Positions 1 through 13,722 of a DNA stretch of 64,000 bases are shown here, piece after piece. The stretch is from Cenococcum geophilum 1.58 (Eukaryota > Ascomycota > Dothideomycetes > Gloniales > Gloniaceae): the NCBI GenBank assembly GCA_001692895.1, contig KV748257.1, positions 248,001 to 312,000 on the forward strand, in the 5' to 3' direction. The first letter of the stretch is position 1. Each line of letters begins with the position of its first letter. The translations under genes and the position numbers were made by a program. Under the pieces are notes generated by a model, which did not search any database, had not been told where the DNA came from, and worked only from the letters and a program-made list of their open reading frames with translations.

Positions 1-3000
1 TTCCGAGTCGTGGGTAGTAGCCTATAGCAAAGTATGCTTTAGCTATATCCGTAAGCTAGGGTGCTATAAGTGGTCTATAGGTCTTTAAGGCCTTATTTAG
101 AATCCTATCTGGACCTAGTGCTATATTATTTAAAAGGCGGCTAATAGTTCTGGCCATTTCCTCTGTTATTATGTCGCTGTCGACCCACAGGCGAGTCACC
201 GGTGCTTCGCCCGTAATGTCACTAAGGTCTACTAGAGCTAGTTAGGGGAAGAACCTTTTTATAAGGATCTTTGCCTTCTTATCGTTATTATTAGTGGCCT
301 ATAACTCCCTTGCTCTTCGTAGGGGTGGTAGATATAAGTCTTCTACTAGTCGCCCTGCCTTTTTCTTTACCTATTTCGCTATAGCCCATAAGCCCTTATT
401 ATAAGGGAGGCTCGGGTTAAAAGTATGCTCGTTTATAAATCGTCTCCAGTTGTTCCTTACTTCTTTTTTTAGAGTATTCTTTAACTGGTTTCTTGTGTCT
501 TTATATTATCTCTTATCTTTAGGGTTATAGCTACTTAAGTATTTCCTTCTTGCTTATCGTTAGCTAGCTATAAGAACCGCGCATTATACGGACTATATAT
601 GTCGCGTATAGGGGCCCGGTCTTAAGACCGGGTAGTACTCTTCTAGCCTATTCTTAATCGCTGCCTAAATCCTTTCTAGTCTTCGGTCGATTTCCTTAGG
701 GGTGGCTAATAAGCCTCGCTCGTTTAGTATTAGGTGGATTTCTTCTAGGTCTTAGAGTTGTTATTTAACTATATTAAGGAAACTGTCTGCCTTAAGTATC
801 CTTATTACATATCTTTTACTATTTAGTTGCGCCTTAATATCCAAATCTAGCTGTATCTAGATGGGGATATGGTTTAAGGTAAGTGCCTATTCTTCTTTAG
901 GGTTACACCTTTTAAGTCTCTGGTATAGGCCTTCGTCTATAAATATAAGGTCAATTATACTTCTAGCGGATCCTCATTACCATATAATTGCTCTAGGGGG
1001 GGTAGCCAGCTTAAGGCCCCAGGTATTTATAGCTTTTAGTAGGCACTCTACCTATCATTTAGCAGCGACGTAGATACCCCCCCACCGCGGGTAGTAGAGG
1101 TTTATATCTCCTAATAGGATAGACTCTATACCTTCGGTTTTAAGTAAGCTTATTACTAATATAATATTCTTTATTTGTGGGACCCCTTCGACCCTAGGGT
1201 TATACACATTAATAATTTGTACCGGTCCTCTATATATCTAAATTATTATAACTACAATATCTGGATTAACTGCCTACTATAACTATAAGGATAGGCTAAT
1301 AGCCTTACTAATTATAAAGCATACGCGTATAGCTGCTTTTAGTTTATATAGGAGCTAGAATTCTTAAGGGCAGTATGTTAATTATATATAGGTATTATAG
1401 TACGGCTTTTATATAGCAAGGATATAGTATTTCTCTAGGTCTAGACTATCTAGTAAGGGCCTTACAAGACGGTGATTTATATTGCTATAGTTATACTATA
1501 TAATAGATAGGTGGCGGACCCCCGGCAAGGGTCCTTCGCCTCTCTATCGTTCCTCGCTTCTTCTGTTTCTACTTTCTCTAGGATATTTAAAACTTCTATC
1601 TCTTATGTCTGCACTCTAGTTACTACTTATTTTATATAAAGCTTTCTATTTCCGTGTCTTATGTTCCTACTAGCGCTTCTATATCTAAATCTGTTATTAT
1701 CTCCAGTTCTTCCCCTATTTTTACTAGTTGGCTATATACCCTTTAAGAGTCGGCTGCGAATGCTATATTTACCGCGTTAAGTCTAATTCTTAATTATCCC
1801 AGTCTTAAGCTTACTATAGCTGTCCATAAGGGTCTTCCTATAAGGCGTCCTCTCCCTTATATCCCCTATAACCCTTATATCCCTATACAGTCTAGTAATA
1901 TCACGCGGCGTCGCTTCTAGCCCGTTAAGGCTTAGGATAGCTAGCCTGGCCCCCTAGTGTTAAAGGTAGGAAACGCTAGAAAGGCACCTGCGCCCCCCTA
2001 GCTTATTGCCTATTGTTTCCATTTATATAACCTAGCGTGTAGTTATTCCCGTAGCTGTTAAGCCCTTACCTTCCGTCTCCTGTATTTAATACAGTCTTCT
2101 CTTTTCTACGCCTTATATATACTTTAGTAGCAGTTTACACATTTTATTTAGTTTTAGTTTAAGCAGTGTCTTATATTATAGGGGCCTGCATAGTGGCCAT
2201 AGTATACCTATACTGCGCATATAGATTAGGTATGCCCCTATTATACGCAGCAATAGTATTATTCTAGGTGGAGTCTATAGTTATAGAGCCTTGCGTTATA
2301 TATAAGGCCATTTATAATAATACCTTTTTAAATAAGGAGTTTTTACATTCCTAGTATATATATGCTAACAATAAGGGAGCCATATATTCGACCGGTGTTT
2401 CCCTAGCGAGTCTCTGGCGACCCTTATGTTCTTTTATTATTCTTATTATATACTTAGTTTGCATTTTCCTATTAAAGCTATTAGATTTAGGTAATTTTAA
2501 GTCCTAGTATAAGGCATTCCGTTTGTTTTACTATCTTATATATAGTTGCTATATTATCCACCTGGCGTCCCTTTTCTACCCTAAGGCTTAGGGGAACCGC
2601 TAGGACTTTAACTGGGTAATCTTCGCGGAGCACTTTTATGCCAATACGTTCTCCTAGCCTATCCCCTACCCTAACGGCTTATTCCTTTGCCTATTAGTCC
2701 CTTAGGGTAACTCTAATATCTCCGCTCTTAAGGTGTTGGACTATAACAGCGTTATAGACCTCTTTATAAATCTTTATAAGGACTTCTATTTCTAATTATC
2801 CCCTAAGCCCCTCTGCTTTTTCTATATTTGGTCGTATTATAATTATATACCCGGATATTATTTTTAGGGGAGTAGGTTCCCTATACTATAGACACACAGC
2901 TACGGCGGCCCAGGTGCGGTTCACCAGTAAGGAGGGATTTTATTTATTTTTAATTTTGCTTAGCCGTTGGAGGATTTAATTAAGGGTTTGCTGGAGGGGC

Positions 3001-3347
3001 GCCTAAGGTTTACTGGACTGGCGGAGCCATTCTGCTAGCTGCATTAGTTCGTTATAGCTAACGGTTACTCCCCTATAACTACGGATACTAGACGCGTCTA
3101 ATAGGCTTTATATTTTATTAGATGCCTTTTTAATAGAGGTCTTTCCGCTTTATAGTATAGTATTCGCCCATTCTTATTATGGAGGGCTATTACTAGGCGT
3201 GGTTCTGGTGGACGCGCGCGAGTGCGAACCACCGTCGTTTAACGTGTGCCTCCCCTGCGATATATGCATCTTAGGGGGATTCTCTAGGTGTTTTTCAGGG
3301 TTCTTTTGGTTAGTTTTAGTCTTTTTGGGCCGGGTGCAGCAAGAGCT
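1..3347 (-). mobile_element. Tad-type LINE (LINE-A), 5' part, runs off window edge
   Basis: Non-LTR retrotransposon on the minus strand, decayed. On the complement of about 1085-1130 an endonuclease motif reads S-I-L-L-G-D-I-N-L-Y-Y-P-R-W-G-G, the AP-endonuclease-like (EEP) signature with the catalytic Asp still present. The upstream part of the endonuclease is at about 1150-1560. The reverse transcriptase would lie at 1-850 and beyond the window. The gag-like ORF1 region is about 1580-3000 and the 5' UTR ends near 3347, where similarity to the second copy (5012-6740) stops. Many in-frame TAA/TAG codons replace Gln or Trp codons. Family assignment rests on domain order and the endonuclease motif; no intact ORF remains. 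Confidence 0.8.
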
Positions 3348-3955
3348 CCAAAAGGTTCTTAGAAAATATCAACAGCAGTAATATTGATCTGGTAATACTG
3401 CCAATTCTCCCTATATTAATTAGATTAATTAATCCTCTTCTCTGCAAGCGTGTAAATAATAAAATGGGCAAGACGATATAAAGTCCAATTCTTACTAGAG
3501 AAGTACCAGCTAATCTATTTTATAAGAAAACGCAACCAATCTGCAGATCTTTAGCATATAATTCGCATCTAAGGCTTTAGGGGTTAGCCAGTTTAGAGCC
3601 TAAGAGTATTAGGAGTATAGGTAGACAGTAAGCTCCGGTGGAGCGCACATGCGGCTTAAGCGGCCCGTAAGGGCTAAGTATAGTATATTATATTATCTAG
3701 GATCGTTAATTCTATATAGGGTCTATACTTCTAGAGGTCACGCCTACTATATATAGTAGTTATTTAGCTAACCATAATATATAGGTCCAGTATTTGGGCC
3801 ATTAGAGAATCTAAGAAAGGCTCCCCTAAATCGCTCCTTAAACCACTCTAAAAGGTCTAAATAGCCTACCTTTAGAGTATAACAGGCGGATATAAGCAAA
3901 TAGCTACAGTACTACTTAAGAAGGAAGCTAATATTCCCCCCCTATAACTATATAT
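3348..3955. other. Mosaic of small repeat fragments, no gene
   Basis: Positions about 3362-3415 match, inverted, 46515-46560. Positions about 3418-3475 match, inverted, a stretch inside the copia element at 18065-18125. The rest (3476-3955) has stops in all frames and no recognisable domain. Confidence 0.5.
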
Positions 3956-4997
3956 TAAAGCCGCTGTAATATAAAGGGCGTAAAAGGAACGCAACTCTAA
4001 TATTATAAAGTATATTAAGACACGCCTAAATAAACTATAAAGGGACCCTAGGGCGCCTTATAGGAGAATAAACCAATAACCCTAAAGTAGGGAAGATATA
4101 TTAGAGAAACAGGTAAAGAAAGTAGAAGAAGAATAGTGCTGCTTTAGGGCCTAGGCCTATATAGAGGAGAAAGGGAAACGCGTAAGAGGCTAGCAAGGAC
4201 AACAGTAAAAGAGAGAAAAGAGCTAAAGTAAAGTATAAAAGAACGCCGGGAAACCAACTACCGTAATATAATACTGGCTGGATTAACGCTAGAGAGGCGT
4301 ATAGGAGTTAAAGGTATAGAGATTAACTAAGGCAAGAAGAACCTAAGCTGTAGCATAGTTAACGCTATAGGGGGTAAACACTCTAGGGCTCTAAGAAGGC
4401 CTAATAAAGGCAGAAAATATAATGGCAACACTTTTAAGAATAGGAGTAATAGGACTAAAAGACTGGCTCTACTAGGTAGGTGTCCTAGTAGGTAACCCAA
4501 GATATAAATATAGCTGGCTAAAACAGACACTAAAGTATATAATACTGCTATGCCCCTTATATACTAACCAAGAAGTAATGCTCTTAGTAGCTAGCATAAA
4601 GAACTATAAGATACTACTCTTAATATAAAAAGGCCTTAAGGCGGTTACCTAGTAGCTTATTAGCCAAAATATACTAAACCAGTTCTGGGTTGTAAAGGAA
4701 ATAGCAATAAAAGGCAGGGGGGCGAGTAACAGGTGCCCCCTGTTAACTCTATAGTAGTAAAGTAAAGTTTATAATACTAGCGCGTCCGTAGGCTTATTAC
4801 GGCAGCAGTGGTTCCCAAGGAGGTCAAAAAGTAAGGTAGTAGGAGCACTATAGGTAACTTATAGGCGAGTCCTAAAAGGCGGGGAGATAGATTACGGGGT
4901 TTTCTCAAATAGAGTTTTCTCCCTATATGTATATAAGGAGTAGTCCGCGTGGGCCTAATAGGGATCCGAATCGGACGTTAAGCAAGGAATTATTATA
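3956..4997 (-). repeat. Arm 1 of a ~1-kb inverted repeat (mate at 46709-47772)
   Basis: The complement of this stretch matches 46709-47772 over nearly its whole length with scattered transitions. It includes a shared leucine-rich reading on the complement of 4327-4530 and a shared outer end carrying GGATCCCTATTAGG. In the + direction the reading is Lys/Arg/Gln-rich with TAG/TAA at Gln positions, so it may be a decayed gag-like region, but no domain is recognised. The two arms are about 42 kb apart and probably represent two insertions of one unidentified element. Confidence 0.65.
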
Positions 4998-5011
4998 TTA
5001 TTAATATTATT

Positions 5012-6740
5012 TATTTTATATAGAGCTTTCCATTCCTATATCTTATATTCCTACTAGCGCTTCTATATCTAAATCTATTATTATCTCCGGTTCTTTCACT
5101 ATTCTTACTAGTTAGCTATATACCCTTTAAGAGTTAGCTATAAATATTATATTTGCCGCGTTAAGTCTAATTCTTAATTATCCTAGTCTTAAGCTTACTA
5201 TAGCTGTCTATAAGGGTCTTCCTATAGGGCGTCCTCTCCCTTATGTCCCCTATAACCCTTATATCCCTATATAGTCTAATAATATCGCGCGGCGTCGCTT
5301 CTAGCCCGTTAAGGCTTAGGATAGCTAGCCTAGCCCCCTAGTATTAAAGGTAGAAAACGCTAGAAAGGCACTTACGCCCCCCTAACTTATTGCCTATTAT
5401 TTTTATTTATATAACCTAGCGTGCAGTTATTCCCGTAGCTGTTAAGCCCTTACCTTCCGTCTCCTATATTTAATATAGTCTTTTCTCTCCCACGCCTTAT
5501 ATATACTTTAGTAGCAGTTTACGTATTTTATTTAGTCTTAATTTAAGCAGTGTCTTATATTGTAGGGGCCTATATAGTGGCCGTAGCATACCTATACTGC
5601 GCATATAGATTAGGTATGCCCCCATTATACATAGCGATAGCATTATTTTAGGCGGAGTCTATAGTTATAGAGCCTTACGTTATTTATAAGGCTATTTATA
5701 ATAATACCTTTTTAAATAAGGAGTTTTTGTATTCCTAGTATATATATACTAATAATAAAGGAGCTATATGTTTAACCGGCGTTTCCCTAGCAAGTCTCTA
5801 ACGACCCTTATATTCTTTTATTATTCTTATTATATACTTAATTTATATTTTTCTGTTAAAGCCATTAGATTTAGGTAATCTTATATCCTAATATAAGGCG
5901 TTCCGTTTGTTTTACTATCTTATATATAATTGCTATATTGTCCGCCTGGCGTCCCTTTTCTACCCTAAGGCTTAGGGAAACTACTAGGACTTTAACTGGG
6001 TAATCTTTATAAAGCACTTTTATGCCAGTACGTTCTCCTAGCCTATCCCCTGCCCTAATAGCTCGTTTCTTTACCTATTGGTCCCTTAAGGTAACTCTAA
6101 TATCTCCGCTCCTAAGGTGTTAGACTGCAATAGTATTATAAACCTCTTTATAGATCTCTGTAAGAACTTCTATTTCTAATTATCCCCTAAACCCCTCTAC
6201 TTTTTCTATATTTAGTTATATTATAATTATATACCTAAATATTGTCTTTAGGGGGGTAGGTTCCCTATACTATAAACGCATAGCTACGGCGGCCTAGGTA
6301 CGGTTCGCCGGTAAGGAGGGATTTTATTTATTTTTAATTTTGCTTAACCATTAAAGGATTTAATTAAGGGTTTGCTAGAGGGGCGCCTAAGGTTCGCTAG
6401 ACTAGCGGAGCTATTCTACTAGCTATATTAGTTCATTATAGCTAACAGTTACTCCCCCGTAACTGCGGATACTAGATACGTCTAATAGGCTTTATATTTT
6501 ATTATATGCCTTCTTAATAGAGGTCTTTCCGCTTTATAGTGTGGTATTCGCCCGTTCTTATTATAGAGGGCCATTGCTAGGCGTGGTTCTAGTAGACGCG
6601 CGCAAGTGCAAACCACCGTCATTCGACGTGTGCCTCCCCTGCGATGCATACATCTTAGGGGGATTCTCTAGGTGTTTTTTTAGGGTTCTTTTAATTGGTT
6701 TTAGTCTTTTTGGGCCGGGTTCAGCAAGAGCTCCGGCGCT
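5012..6740 (-). mobile_element. Partial second copy of LINE-A (5' UTR + ORF1 only)
   Basis: Colinear with about 1620-3347 with many C/T and G/A differences. It ends on the left at about 5012 inside ORF1, so endonuclease and reverse transcriptase are missing. LINE copies are usually truncated at the 5' end; here the 5' part is kept and the 3' part lost, which points to later rearrangement or insertion of the 3956-4997 element rather than to incomplete reverse transcription. Confidence 0.75.
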
Positions 6741-7294
6741 ATGTATATTAACAATTCTAGAAGAGTCTTATAAATATTACAATACTCGATTTAGCTTTAT
6801 AGTTTTTACTATAAAGAACAAAGAAAAAAGATAAGAAATTCTTAAGTAAAAAGAGATATTAATTGCAGGTATAGCTACTAAGGTAGTAAAATACCTTAAA
6901 GTCTCTCCTACTACGCAGTATATAAGCTACTAAAAATTTAGCCATATAGGAGATAGGTGCTCTACTAGGGCCTATAAATACTATACAGCTATATATTTAT
7001 CTAAAGACTATTCCTATTCTACCTATATAATAATAGGTAAGCCTTACTAGCATACCACCCCTCTTTGCATTAATTATAAAGAAAAACACTTTACTAATAG
7101 TAAAGACTATAAGACTCTTAAAGCTGTTAAACTAGTACGTGAAGAAGATTCTATAGAAGAATAAAATAGATAGGATTCTAGAAGAAGGCAATTCCTACTA
7201 GGCTCTTAAAAGGATATTAGAAAGTAAAAAAGGATAGGGACAGGGGTTAGGATTTCTTATGGTTTTTCTTACCATTTTCTTATTCCCTAGTAGT
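6741..7294 (+). mobile_element. LINE-C fragment: ORF1 zinc-knuckle region and 3' flank
   Basis: Parallels 22990-23560. The + reading contains the remains of a Cys/His-rich gag-like zinc-knuckle block (frame at about 6870-7160), with Cys codons turned to Tyr codons and Gln codons to stops. It starts abruptly where LINE-A's second copy ends, and is interrupted at 7294 by a solo LTR with target duplication. Confidence 0.65.
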
Positions 7295-7640
7295 TGTTAA
7301 TTTGGGTAAGTAGAGGTCGGAGGACGACAGGGTGAACGATGTAGTGAAGTAAGTAAAGTGGATGAACTTAATGCAATTAATAATGTCTATCTATAGGGGA
7401 TCGAGTCTCTATATACCTAGAAGACCCTAGTTCTAGAACGTTTACGTTCCGTTTTATATTTTAATACGTTACCTAATATACTAGGTAATACGTTACCTAA
7501 TATACTAGCTAATACGTTACCTAATATACTAGCTAATACACTAGCTAATACCATCTAATACACCGCGTAAAGCCGTAGGGTTCTTCTAGAGTATTCTTAT
7601 GTAACGCTTACATAAGCAACATTAGAGCTTATTATTAATA
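7295..7640. mobile_element. Solo LTR (family S), copy 1, TSD gtagt
   Basis: 346-bp unit beginning TGTTAAT and ending TTAATA (a RIPped TTGACA), flanked by a perfect 5-bp duplication GTAGT at 7290-7294 and 7641-7645. The body matches copies at 22124-22503 and 23843-24174. It contains a short minisatellite of about 17-18 bp units (AATACACTAGCTGATAC type) at about 7465-7560. No internal retrotransposon coding region is attached, so it is a solo LTR left by LTR-LTR recombination. Confidence 0.85.
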
Positions 7641-8044
7641 GTAGTTATATATTATATTATGTTATAATATTCAATTACGCTATTGCGGCTCCCGTTAGGG
7701 TCCATATAGCGGGTTTATATGGGTACATATATATATATAAGAAGGGAACCGTACCGCTAGGGCTAGATAAAATCTCTCCTTCTCTTGTTATACGGCCTAT
7801 ATAGCCTCTCTTCTAATTAGTAACTGCCAAGTATAAGTAGATATCTCTTTAAGGCGCTATAGAAAAGCTATCTTAATGCGTACTCCTAGGTCTATCCGGT
7901 AGGGTATATAGTTAGGGCCTAGGTTCTGTTTCTAGCTACTCCGGTTATCTAGGTAGGGCGTAGGCCGGTAGCCTATAAGGCTAGTAGTGGTATAAAATGT
8001 TCCATTATTTACATCTGCGTTAATATATACAGCTCTATATCTTA
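7641..8044. other. AT-rich unassigned segment
   Basis: No coding capacity. Contains an alternating TA run (about 7727-7740) followed by purine-rich AAGAAGGGAA, which could be an LTR promoter remnant, but no paired repeat was found in the window. Confidence 0.3.
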
Positions 8045-8425
8045 CTAAGTTTTATTAAGTTCTATTAGGATATTAACCTCTACTAAATTCTACTAGGTTA
8101 CTAAATTCTGTTAAATTCTACTAGGTTGCTAAAGTTCTGCTAACTTCTATTAAGTTATTAGGTTCTACTAGGTTACTAAGATTCTACTAGATTTTATTAG
8201 GTTGCTAAAACTCTACTAAATTCTATTAGGTTGCCAAAACTCTGCCAATTTCTATTAGGTTGCCTAAACTCTGCTAAATTCTATTAGGTTGCTAAAATTC
8301 TGCTAACTTCTATTAGGTTACTAAATTCTACCAAATTCTGCTAGGTTAATAAGTTCTACTGAATTTTACTAGATTGCTAGAGTTCTGCTAACTTCTACTA
8401 GGTTACTATCTATAAAATTCTGCTA
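8045..8425. repeat. Degenerate minisatellite (TTCTAYTAGGTTRCTAAA type)
   Basis: About 380 bp in which the core TTCTATTAGGTTGCTAAA recurs with variants roughly every 17-40 bp, roughly a dozen times or more. Sits just beyond the 3' end of minus-strand LINE-B and could belong to its 3' tail. Confidence 0.7.
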
Positions 8426-8429
8426 TATT

Positions 8430-11400
8430 CTACTATCCCTATAGTATTTATCCTTTGCCTCTTAAAGTACTTCCTAGCCTCCTCTCTTTACTCTAGCCAG
8501 CTCTCTAGCAAATAAAAGGTATGGTAAGAGGTTTATCTATATAAACCAGTCCGCAACTACCTTAGTAGCCTTTAGCTTAGTTAGGAGCTCTTTATATAAG
8601 AATATTCTAGTATAGTAATATATTTCCGCCTAGCCTATAGCGTGCCTAGGGTAGAACACCACTACGTATATTATTAATTATTGGCTATAGCCGTATAGGT
8701 AGGCCGGAGTTAGGTACCCTAGTACTTTTTAGTAGTAGAGGTATCTATTAAGCCCTATATACTTAGTTCTAAGCAGTATATTAATTGTGCTCTCTACCTT
8801 TATAAGCCTTATATAGCGTTTAAAGACTTCCTTATTTTATGGCTCGGCCTAAGCCGTTGTATAGTGGGTAAGCATGCTCTAATACTTTTCCTATTCCCTT
8901 TTCCACCGCTCCTTAAACGCCTCTTATACCCCAGCCCTTCTACTTCTCTTATACTACGCTTTAGATAAGTCTATTAGCCGTATATTTATCCCTAAAATAG
9001 CAGCCGCCATTCTCTTAAGCTTATCCCGTCTAGTAGGCCGTATTAGTAGCTTTATTCTAGGCCGGAGTTAGTAGGCTATTATAGCCCGTATAGTATTACA
9101 CTCCCTTTTAATATACTCTCTTACTAGTCCTTTTAGCGTCCTCTTTGCGTAGGCTATAGCTAGCTCTTTAAGGTGTATTTAAAGCGGCGGAAACCTTATC
9201 TTGTGCTTTAGTATTACTATTAGCGTTAATTTATACGCCCTCATAATAGTGCGGAGGTATAGGTTTTATACTACGCCTAGCTAGCGCAGCTTAGTTTTAC
9301 TTATCTCCTTAGGCTTCGTCCACTCTAGTAGCGAGTATTAGGTATTATATTTGTATAAGATTGCCAGCCGGACTACGGTAAAGTATACTATCCGCGCCTT
9401 CTAAAAAAAGGCGCCCTATATAGAGGCCGTAAGCCAGGTTAGTACGGCTATTTAGGTAATTGCCTTCGTCTTAATAATATTAACGTATGGTCCCTATTTA
9501 AGCTTTAAGTTAACCTATACCCCTAATATACATAGGTTACTAACTAGGCCTTCCGTAAAGCTATATATATTAGCTATAGCCTTTATATTAAACTTCTTAT
9601 AGCTCCTTATAAAATAGATAAGGTAGTACTTTTTAGGGGTAAATACTACCCTATACCGGCGTGCCCACGCTATGTATACCTTATGCGCCCTTTCTATAGT
9701 TCTATAGTTTTCCTCTATAGTCTTACTATACGTTAGTATATTAGAGTTATTAATAAATCTAAATACCGTAGTAGTTCCCCCTTATAGCTCTAGTAGGAGT
9801 GTATAAACAAAAAAGAGGAATAGGATTGGCGATAGCGCTGAGCCTTAGGGTATACTAGTATTTATTTATATTATTTATGCTATATATCCTCTAATTAAGA
9901 GCCTTATTATTTAATCCTTAAGAAAGGACTTTATAAACTATACTATCTAGTAGGGTATAGCTTAGGCCTTTATATTATAGATTATTCTTTTATAAAAGAC
10001 TTAGTTAAAGGCCCTAGAAATATTAAGGCTAAGTAATAAGGCTACTAGGTTTAGGTTACTCCTCTACACTATATATACCTGTTAAGTTAGTAGCTCCAGT
10101 ACTATCTACATTAAGCGCCCCGGCCTTGCTCCTATTTAACTAGCCAGTAGTATACCTATCTCCTCTATAATTTTAGATAGTTAGCTAGCTACTATTCTCT
10201 TAAGTAGCTTCCTAATGGTATTAAGCAGCGCGATTAGCTAGTAGGCCTTTGCTATAGTATAAGATGGCTTCTATAGTTTTTAGAGGACTACTATAGTAGA
10301 GTTTTTAAATAGTTTTAGGTAATGTCTAATTGCTATATAGCTGCTAAAGAGTTTAGCTAGCACTAGGGCTAGCTACTCTCTATATATCTTAAGGAATTAA
10401 TTAGTAATCTTTTTTAGACCTAGGGCCTTATTAGGGGCAAGCCCCTTTAGGGCCGTAATAATATCCTCCTCCTTAACTACTTTCTTTACTGTTTATAGCT
10501 CCGGGTATATAAACCCTAGTATATTACTAAGGTCCGCCTCTACTGGCAGCAGAAAGAACTGCTCTATAAGGATAGTGGCCTTCTCCTTATTATTATAGTG
10601 TAGGGTTTCCTCTCCTAGTCTACTAATAGGAGGAAACTATAGTAGGGCCTTTAGCTTCCCATCCGCTATACGCGCCCATTTTGCTATCCTCCATATCCCT
10701 TTAGGGTTATTTATTAACTTTTTAACGGTCTTTCTCTATAGCTTATTAGCCTTTTATTAGATTACCCTTTTCTTCTTATTCTATATAACTCTATAGTTAA
10801 TCTAGTCGGGTATTAACTAAGAGACCTTCTACGCCTAGAAGGCCTATTGGGTTTCCTTTACTACTTCTATATATTCCTCTAACTATCCTTTAAAGGCTTA
10901 CGGTAAGGGCCGTGCGTTAGGTACTGTTTTTACTATAGTGTTTTTAATCGCCTAATATATAGCCTCCGCTAGCGCGTTTAATTTATCTCTTATATCGCAC
11001 GGGAGTCTATATAGGGGCTAAAGTCAGCCCTTTAGCTTACTCTACACCACCTTCTAATTAGCCTTCTTCTATAGCGGTCTCCTAGATAAAGGGGGCCCCT
11101 CTAGCATCTCTACGTCCACCTCCATAATAATAGGAAAGTAGTTAGACCCTATATACTAGCGGTCTTATCTTTAACTCTATAATAGCCTATTAGTAATTTA
11201 GGGGGAGGTAAATACTAGGTCTAGCGTGCTTTTTAATATACCCTTTACCTATATCTCTATACCCACCTTAATAGCTAAGCTTAGGCTGGCTGCCTCTATA
11301 ACGCGGATAAGGTTATCTACTACGTTATCCATATATATTACTATTATACCCCCCTAAAAGGGGTAATGTAGATTAAAATTACCTAATAGTATATATTCTC

Positions 11401-13610
11401 CTTTAGCCCTTAGCAGCTCCGGTAGTACACGGATACTACTATTTATCTATTAGGGGTTATAAATATTGTAAATTTAAATAGTCCTCTTGCAGCCCTTTAG
11501 CTTAATTATATATACGTCCGCTAAGTAGTATATAGGCGCCTACTTATTTATATTAATAGCCTTATTTATATAAAAGTAGACCCTTATATTACCTGCTCCC
11601 ATATATACTAGGTAGTAGGATTTTATAGTATATATTATATTTCCTTAGTCCCTTCGCCACGGCTCCTAGATAGCTAATATATCCAGCTAGGGATCCGCCT
11701 ACTTCACCTCTTATAGGAAGTAGAGCAGTACGCCGTTTCTACTATTATTAGTATTATACTATATAATTATAAGTGTTTTCCAGTGTCTAAATATAAGAGA
11801 TCTATGCTAGCCTTTAAGTTAGCTAAGTCGGTGCCCTTTAGCGTCTGTTTACTTCCTTATAACGTAGTTTTGAAGCCTCTAAATATCTCTCTCTAAATCT
11901 AGGCTTCTGCTTCTACCTCTATATTAAACTCCATATTTAGTAGGGGCTCCTAGGTTATTAGGATTTAAATTAGGGCATATATACTACTATATAGTGCTAT
12001 TTAGAGTATTAATTAGAGGGTCCTCTAGCCTATTTCCTTCCTAAAATAATTAAAAGTCTATAACCGGCCGACCTTCTAGGGGGCTTCCTCTGCCTATATA
12101 GAGCTCTCTTACGTAACTGTCTTCTTTAGCTTCCTTTTCTTAGCTCGTTATAAGGCCTCCTTAGTAGTGATCTTATACTATAATTATAATTGCTATCCGC
12201 TCGTAGGTGCCTTATAGGTGCCTACGTAGTGTATTAGCGTATAGGCCCTAATTACTACAGCCTTCTCCTACTATATCCGCTTAATACTATACGCCCTATT
12301 CCATACCTTATAGTCTGCTTTATAGTTAATACACTTTTTAAGTAGGTCTCCTATACATTCGCTAGTATTATATTACTTAGCGCAGCATCCGCATCTAGCT
12401 TCTCTTCTATAACTCTTAGCTATATAGTTAAAGCCTTAATATTTAAAGTACTGCGTTACTAGAAATGTTATCTCATGCCTTATAACTAGGTAGTAGTCTC
12501 CTCCTAGGAAGAAGCCCCAATTAAATAGCGTATTTACTAACTCTTTTAACTATATACCTATAATAAGTAACAATTTAACCTTTTATCCCGTTCGGACTCT
12601 TCCTAGCCTTTTCTACACTAGCCTTTCTACTATAAGCCCCGCTATAGTACAGTTCTGCTTTATTATATCTTCTATTATCTACTTAGCCTCTAGGCCTTAG
12701 ATGGCGAGGCTTGTAGATACCGCGTAGACCTCTACTAGTACTAGCGGAACAGCTAGTATAGTAGAGCGTCTAAGGACCTTTATCCACTCTATTTCTTATA
12801 GCAACCTATTTTTTACGTCTTTATCCGTAACATACGCCCTAACGTTACCGCTTTATAACTTCTTTACGGCCTATATCCTATGGGTATCTAGGGGTCCTAT
12901 AGCCTAGAGTTTATATACCAGGGCTTAGCTATTCTACTTTAAGGTTTCCTTATAGTTAGCAGCATCGCCTATATAGATTATAATCTTATATACTTCTATA
13001 GGTTTATAGGCAACTTATCTTATAGCTTAGGGCATTATAGGTATAGTGGTAGTAACGTATACGTACGATAGCGGGCCTATAGACGTTGGTCCGTTCTTTA
13101 TAACCATTATTATGGCCTTCCTAAGGGCGCTAATATCTATCCGGATTGCCTTTATATCTTAGGCATATTACTCCTAGGTTCCTTAGGTCTAGATAAGCTC
13201 CGCTAATATAGTAAAGGCTGTCCGGAGGGTTATAATCGCAGTAATAAGGAAGGAGAGCATAGTAGAGCGCTCCTTATCTATATTAAGAGATCGTTTCTAT
13301 AGTGCCTACTAGGTTTATTCTGCGGTTTATATAGTCTATAAAACGCGTTCTTAAAAGGCGCGCTATTTAATTAGGGTGGTTAGGGTAGTTAGGGTTAGAG
13401 GTTTATTTGTTTGTTATAATTCGGTTTTAGGGGCTATATATTGGAAAACACCATATATACCTCCACTAACGCCGAATTAGGGTGTGTGGTTTTGATAGAA
13501 AGGGTTTCTATAGTCCTCTGGAGCTCGTGGGAGCTCTATTAGGCTTATTTCGCAGGTTTCTTTAGCGGGCGATTGCATTATGTCGTTGTAAATCTGTTTT
13601 TAATAGTAGT
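8430..13610 (-). mobile_element. Tad-type LINE (LINE-B), near full length, RIP-inactivated
   Basis: On the minus strand, in order: gag-like ORF1 (about 12000-13350) with zinc-knuckle remnants on the complement of about 12330-12420; an endonuclease with L-L-G-N-F-N-L-H at about 11366-11390; and a reverse transcriptase with I-P-(stop)-G-S-A-L-S-P-I-L-F at about 9812-9856. The active-site box has become F-I-N-N-S-N-I-L (complement of about 9735-9760) in place of a two-Asp box. The endonuclease GDFN is GNFN. Both changes are G-to-A. RT and ORF1 carry many TAG/TAA codons, so no product is expected. The right (5') end lies against the pogo insertion at 13616. The exact 3' end is uncertain. Confidence 0.85.
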
Positions 13611-13617
13611 TATAGTA

Positions 13618-13669
13618 ACGTTTTACACAAGCGAGTGAGCCATACAAGCGAGTGAGCCACCCCACTAAG
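13618..13669 (+). repeat. Pogo left terminal inverted repeat
   Basis: Matches the complement of 21509-21560 with about three mismatches, mostly transitions. Contains a direct duplication of the GCGAGTGAGCC block, a possible double transposase-binding site. Confidence 0.9.
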
Positions 13670-13722
13670 AAATCACGACGCGTTAACTATTAACTACTAT
13701 AAAACAACAACACAACCCTTAA

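Noticed and set aside
3199..3381. 60-codon + strand frame, repeated at 6541-6834
   Set aside because: It is in both LINE-A copies on the strand opposite to the element, in the 5' UTR; not conserved as a protein beyond nucleotide similarity.
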